Source: CAXQRU01 sp964226685 | GTDB lineage: Bacteria; Pseudomonadota; Gammaproteobacteria; Pseudomonadales; Cellvibrionaceae | NCBI GenBank assembly: GCA_964226685.1 | Contig: CAXQRU010000130.1 | Coordinates: 1 to 15,349 of the forward strand | Length of the DNA stretch: 15,349 nt | Direction: 5' to 3' | Shown here: in pieces, positions 14,738 to 15,349 of the stretch | Layout: each line of letters opens with the position of its first letter | Position numbering within the stretch: position 1 is the first letter of the stretch | The notes under the pieces: model-generated | Seen by the model: only the letters and a program-made list of their open reading frames with translations | What the model was told of the DNA's origin: nothing | Database searches by the model: none | Program-made: the position numbers and the translations under genes

Positions 14738-14975
14738 GCTACTGTTTTTTGCCAGCCTCAGTGAGCAAGTGGGTTATCATGATTACGATTACCCAGCCGG
14801 CGCCCCTAACACTGTTGCCGAACTCATTGATGCACTCATCTCCAAGGATGAGCGCTGGCAATATTTACAAGCGGACAATATTATTATCGCCATCAACCAA
14901 ACGGTAGCCCATCGCGATAGTTCCATTTCACCGGGCGATGAAATTGCTTTTTATCCGCCTGTATCTGGGGGCTGA
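14730..14975 (+). CDS. moaD: molybdopterin synthase sulfur carrier subunit MoaD
   Basis: MoaD is the ubiquitin-like small subunit of molybdopterin synthase. Its C-terminal glycine is charged as a thiocarboxylate and donates sulfur. The 81-residue protein has the right length, begins MFKLLFFASLSEQVG, and ends EIAFYPPVSGG, the required Gly-Gly tail. NQTVAHRDSSISPGDEIAF is also typical. ATG at 14730 overlaps the moaC stop by eight bases; a longer in-frame start at 14700 would add ten residues inside moaC and is not expected. moaE follows after three bases. Confidence 0.96.
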   Translation: MFKLLFFASLSEQVGYHDYDYPAGAPNTVAELIDALISKDERWQYLQADNIIIAINQTVAHRDSSISPGDEIAFYPPVSGG

Positions 14976-14978
14976 ATC

Positions 14979-15349
14979 ATGCAAATCACCGTCAGAATTC
15001 AGCGAGAAAATTTTGACCCAGGCTTAGAGCAAAAACACTTACAAGGCCTAAATACCGGCGCCATCGTCACCTTCACCGGCGCCGTCAGAGAACTCAGCGA
15101 GAACGAATCTTTGATTGCCATGGAACTTGAGCACTACCCCGGGATGACGGAGAAAACCATCAAGCGGATTATCCTGCAAGCAGGAGAGCGCTGGCCACTG
15201 CAAAAAGTCACGGTGATTCACCGAGTCGGCAAATTATTAGCAGGAGACAATATCGTGTTTACCGGCGTTGCCAGCCAACATCGCCAAGCGGCCTTTACGG
15301 CCAGCGAATTTATTATGGATCATCTCAAAACTGAAGCGACAGATCGGAA
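14979..15349 (+). CDS. moaE: molybdopterin synthase catalytic subunit MoaE (3' truncated)
   Basis: MoaE is the large subunit of molybdopterin synthase. About 123 codons are present, running off the right edge. The translation starts MQITVRIQRENFDPG and contains GAIVTFTGAVREL, MELEHYPGMTEK, the WPLQKVTVIHRVGKLLAGD segment and FIMDHLKTEA, all close to E. coli MoaE (150). Family members usually continue LKTxAPFWK, which holds catalytic lysines. Here the last codons read ATDR, encoded by bases that match sequencing adapter, so they are probably not genomic. ATG at 14979 lies three bases after the moaD stop. Confidence 0.95.
   Translation, partial: MQITVRIQRENFDPGLEQKHLQGLNTGAIVTFTGAVRELSENESLIAMELEHYPGMTEKTIKRIILQAGERWPLQKVTVIHRVGKLLAGDNIVFTGVASQHRQAAFTASEFIMDHLKTEATDR
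15341..15349. other. probable leftover Illumina adapter at the right edge
   Basis: The last nine bases, AGATCGGAA, equal the first nine bases of the common TruSeq adapter (AGATCGGAAGAGC). The moaE translation departs from its family at the same place. This is most simply untrimmed adapter at a contig end. Confidence 0.7.

Overview
The window looks like ordinary gammaproteobacterial chromosome, probably from a marine Oceanospirillales/Pseudomonadales-type bacterium. Three things support this. RluD-PgeF-ClpB is transcribed divergently from bamD, as in E. coli and Pseudomonas. An ArsC/Spx-like yffB gene lies close to dapE. DapD is the long Pseudomonas-like form of about 344 residues. I saw no tRNA, rRNA, insertion sequence, CRISPR array or phage gene. 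The first ~0.7 kb reads as more AT-rich than the rest. No genus can be named from what is visible.

Left third (1-5185), mostly accessory: a 245-base AT-rich leader with a small TTGACA/TGTCAA repeat cluster; an uncharacterised 148-residue protein; rlmJ (23S rRNA m6A2030 methyltransferase, TTG start); and, converging on it, a PLP- and metal-dependent D-threonine aldolase/D-serine dehydratase-like enzyme. That enzyme is divergent from a LysR regulator, with an inverted repeat between them. A small exported protein with a doubtful C-terminus follows the LysR gene. It converges on a DUF6620-like protein with two similar units.

Middle (5186-10669), a tightly packed minus-strand housekeeping cluster in transcription order: rluD, pgeF, clpB, coaE, yacG, mutT. 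Most junctions overlap by 4 to 17 bases. The exception is pgeF-clpB, where a candidate heat-shock (sigma-32) promoter sits. The cluster combines ribosome modification, peptidoglycan precursor quality control, protein disaggregation, the last step of CoA synthesis, a gyrase inhibitor and nucleotide-pool cleaning.

Right third (10727-15349), plus strand: bamD (outer-membrane protein assembly lipoprotein), a hairpin, a promoter-like TATAAT, then yffB, dapD and dapE (the succinylase route to diaminopimelate and lysine). These run by short overlaps into moaC, moaD and a truncated moaE (molybdopterin synthesis). The final nine bases match the beginning of the standard Illumina TruSeq adapter, and moaE loses its family resemblance at that point, so the right edge is probably a contig end with leftover adapter.

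I found no convincing new multi-gene system. The best leads are the unassigned D-amino-acid-type enzyme with its LysR partner, the repeated DUF6620-like protein, the possible heat-shock coupling of coaE-yacG-mutT, and the start and frame oddities of the LysR gene and the exported protein.
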